From contig JAICLN010000059.1 of assembly GCA_025925615.1 (NCBI GenBank), positions 1-14,239 of the forward strand: a DNA stretch of 14,239 nt, given 5' to 3'. This document shows, piece by piece, positions 12,524 to 14,239 of this stretch. A program made the translations under genes and the position numbers. The notes under the pieces are model-generated. The model ran no database searches, was not told the DNA's origin, and saw only the letters and a list, made by a program, of their open reading frames with translations. Source of the DNA: Actinomycetospora sp. (GTDB lineage: Bacteria > Actinomycetota > Actinomycetes > Mycobacteriales > Pseudonocardiaceae). The first letter of the stretch is position 1. Each line of letters opens with the position of its first letter.

Positions 12524-13504
12524 TCAGCGCGACGCCGCGCCGGCGCCGAGCCGCTCGCGGACCTGGGAGAACGCGCCCCGGAACCACCGGTGCCCGGCGT
12601 CGCGCTCGTAGGTCGGGTGCCACCAGAGCGCCTCGACGAGCGGGGTGACCGGGAACGGGCAGGGCAGGATCCGGACGTCGGCCGCCGTCGAGAGCCGGCA
12701 GGCGAGGCGTTCCTGGATCAGTGCGAACCGGTCCGTGCCCGCGACCAGGAACGGCAGCGCGAGGAAGCTCTCCGACACCGCGACGACCGTCGGCTCGATG
12801 CCGGCCATGGCCAGCTGCTTCACCGCCGGCGTGTAGGCCGTGGGGTCGCGGCGGTAGACGACCATGGGCAGCGTCTGCAGGTGGTCGAGGGTGAAGTCCG
12901 CGCCCACCCGGTCGTTGTCGCCGCCGACCATGCAGACCCACTGGTCGGTGTAGATGTCCTGGTGCGGCAGGTCCTGCAGGTAGCCGTGCGGCAGCACGAT
13001 CGCGTCGACCGCCCGCAGGCTCTCGGGGGCGTCGTCGACCGCCTCCCGGGTCATCTGGTGGAGCCGCAGGCACCCGTGCGGGGCCTGCTCGGCGAGGACC
13101 GCGGTCAGTTCCTGACCGAGGATGGCGACCGCGTAGTCCGAGACGATCACGGTGAACTCGCGGTCGGACGTCGCGGGGTCGAACTCCGGGGCACCGGCGA
13201 ACACGCGCTCGAGGACCCCGAGCGCTCCCGCGGTCCGTTCGACGAGGTCCGACGCCAACGGGGTGAGCTCGTAGGCGTTGCCCACCCGGGCGAGCAGCTC
13301 GTCCCCGAAGTGCCGGCGGAGGCGGGAGAGCGCGGTGGAGAGCGTGGGCTGGCTCAGGCCGAGGCTGGCGGCCGCCCGGGTCACCGACCGCTCCCGGAGC
13401 AGCGCGTCGAGGGACACGAGCAGGTTGAGGTCGAGGTTCGACAACCTCGTGCCGCGCGGCGCCGTCACCGCGACCTGCTCATCGGAAATCCCCATACCCC
13501 GCAT
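12524..13504 (-). CDS. LysR-family transcriptional regulator
   Basis: The open frame gives 326 aa. The winged helix-turn-helix is clear: LDLNLLVSLDALLRERSVTR is followed by AAASLGLSQPTLSTALSRLR (about 44-63) and a wing at DELLARVGNAYELTPLA. The remaining residues form the two-lobed LysR substrate-binding domain, resembling the NodD/LinR-like branch. It diverges from the cyclase gene by 74 bp, the classical LysR arrangement, and lies downstream of nothing on its own strand in this window. The start is uncertain. ATG 13504 and ATG 13495 lack ribosome binding sites and fall inside the conserved 46-bp block, so a GTG a few codons downstream (VTAPRGTRLS, about 13468) may be the real start. The inducer is probably the substrate or product of the cyclase-family enzyme. 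Confidence 0.9.
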   Translation of the reverse strand: MRGMGISDEQVAVTAPRGTRLSNLDLNLLVSLDALLRERSVTRAAASLGLSQPTLSTALSRLRRHFGDELLARVGNAYELTPLASDLVERTAGALGVLERVFAGAPEFDPATSDREFTVIVSDYAVAILGQELTAVLAEQAPHGCLRLHQMTREAVDDAPESLRAVDAIVLPHGYLQDLPHQDIYTDQWVCMVGGDNDRVGADFTLDHLQTLPMVVYRRDPTAYTPAVKQLAMAGIEPTVVAVSESFLALPFLVAGTDRFALIQERLACRLSTAADVRILPCPFPVTPLVEALWWHPTYERDAGHRWFRGAFSQVRERLGAGAASR

Positions 13505-13524
13505 CGGCGAGTTCGTGTTCCCGG
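13479..13524 (+). promoter_or_regulatory. Conserved 46-bp block at the LysR/cyclase divergent promoter, candidate LysR operator
   Basis: The block reads TCATCGG (13479-13485), 8 nt, ATACC (13494-13498), CC, GCATCGG (13501-13507), then TTCGT (13512-13516) and TTCC (13518-13521). It is colinear with 12403-12448 on the other strand, with 34 of 46 positions identical. The CATCGG pair has a 22-bp period. The block ends about 54 bp before the cyclase GTG and overlaps the annotated 5' end of lysR, as expected for an autoregulated divergent LysR site. Confidence 0.62.
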
Positions 13525-13578
13525 ATACTGCCCGGCTCCCGCACGGTGAGGCAACGCAACGCCGACCCGGAGGACACC

Positions 13579-14239
13579 GTGCCGATACCCGCAGGACAGC
13601 CCGTGGGGGACACCCGGGCCCTCGTCGGCGCCGGTTTCGACCCGGCCGACCCCGAGGCGGCCATCGCCGCCACCACGGCCAAGGTCAGCAACTGGGGCCG
13701 GTGGGGCGCCGACGACGTGCTCGGCACGCTGAACTTCCTCGACGACGCCAAGCGCGTGGACGGGGCGCGGTGCGTGCGCCGCGGGACGGCGTTCTCGCTG
13801 TCCCAGCCCTTCGACATGGACGGGCCGCAGTCGGGCTGGCGGCGGCGCACCAACCCGGTGCACACCATGCTCGACACCGGCCGCGAGGCCCTCGACGGCG
13901 AGTTCCCCCACGGCCTGGGCGGCGCCGACGACGTGATCGCGATGCCGCTGCAGTGCTCGACGCAGTGGGACGGGCTCGGCCACATCTTCGACCGCGGCCA
14001 CGCCTGGAACGGCCGTGAGGCCGCCGCGGTCGTCACCAGCGCGGGGGACCGGGTCACCGGCATCGAGACCGCCGCGCTCGCCGGCTTCGCCGGGCGCGGG
14101 GTCCTGCTCGACGTCGGCCGGGCCCTCGGCGCCGGCGGCGAACAGCCGGACGGCTTCGCCGTCACCGCCGAACACCTGGAGACGACGATCGCCGCCCAGG
14201 GCGCGACAGCCCGCGTCGGCCGCGGCGATCTTCTGCTGG
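13579..14239 (+). CDS. Cyclase / kynurenine-formamidase-like family protein, 5' part
   Basis: The frame is open to the end of the window: 220 codons of a protein that usually has about 300-330. It belongs to the cyclase family (PF04199), metal-dependent hydrolases that include kynurenine formamidase and isatin hydrolase. The motif CSTQWDGLGHIFDRG (126-140) corresponds to the family metal-binding segment, with D131 and H135 as probable ligands. SNWGRWGADDVLGTLNFLD (37-55) is the typical N-terminal segment of this subgroup. The role is probably hydrolysis of a cyclic amide or ester in the cytoplasm; the exact substrate is unknown. The GTG at 13579 has GGAGG 5 nt upstream, which fixes the start. 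Divergence from lysR and a shared upstream block with the MFS gene suggest a small catabolic or detoxification regulon. Confidence 0.88.
   Translation, partial: MPIPAGQPVGDTRALVGAGFDPADPEAAIAATTAKVSNWGRWGADDVLGTLNFLDDAKRVDGARCVRRGTAFSLSQPFDMDGPQSGWRRRTNPVHTMLDTGREALDGEFPHGLGGADDVIAMPLQCSTQWDGLGHIFDRGHAWNGREAAAVVTSAGDRVTGIETAALAGFAGRGVLLDVGRALGAGGEQPDGFAVTAEHLETTIAAQGATARVGRGDLLL

Noticed and set aside
1..14239. tRNA, rRNA, CRISPR array, insertion sequence or phage/toxin system
   Set aside because: No cloverleaf, rRNA signature, regularly spaced repeat array, transposase or integrase frame was found on either strand.

Overview
The window is very GC-rich, with coding third positions almost always G or C, many GTG starts and GGAG/GAGG ribosome binding sites. 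The gene content (Fis-type enhancer regulator, LPG-synthase-type membrane protein, CDP-alcohol phosphatidyltransferase, DUF302 protein, NodB deacetylase, multi-TM sensor kinase) suggests a high-GC actinobacterium, plausibly of the Pseudonocardiales. The genus is an inference from style, not from a marker gene. No rRNA, tRNA, CRISPR, insertion sequence or phage gene was seen.

Layout. (i) 1-2126: the 3' end of a Fis-type regulator runs into a perfect 21-bp hairpin. Facing it are an ACMSD/resorcylate-decarboxylase-like amidohydrolase and a six-TM protein that probably form one transcription unit. (ii) 2258-4273: a damaged region. A sensor kinase has lost its catalytic half and is joined tail-to-tail to a truncated DHFR/RibD-C-like gene. 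Next to it is a second, frameshifted paralogue with its own well-formed promoter. (iii) 4330-7121: membrane lipid or envelope genes. A divergent pair (LPG-synthase-like protein and CDP-alcohol phosphatidyltransferase) is separated by a palindrome, followed by an endonuclease/exonuclease/phosphatase-family lipoprotein. (iv) 7223-9746: an HSL-type esterase, a 57-aa membrane peptide, a membrane-anchored polysaccharide deacetylase and a small hypothetical gene. (v) 9747-10151: a 405-bp gap holding a long imperfect palindrome and repeated TGATCA sites. (vi) 10152-11031: a DUF302 protein followed by an unusual repeat protein. (vii) 11047-14239: an MFS transporter, a LysR regulator and a cyclase/kynurenine-formamidase-like hydrolase (open at the window end), which look like one regulon.

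Two observations stand out. The 144-aa protein at 10597-11031 has eleven exact-period hexads (mostly G-S-V-A-T-A-like) followed by nine cysteines spaced exactly three residues apart; I cannot name a function for it. A 46-bp block with 34 matching positions lies upstream of both the MFS gene and the cyclase gene, at the LysR/cyclase divergent promoter. It is the best candidate for the LysR operator and ties the three genes together.
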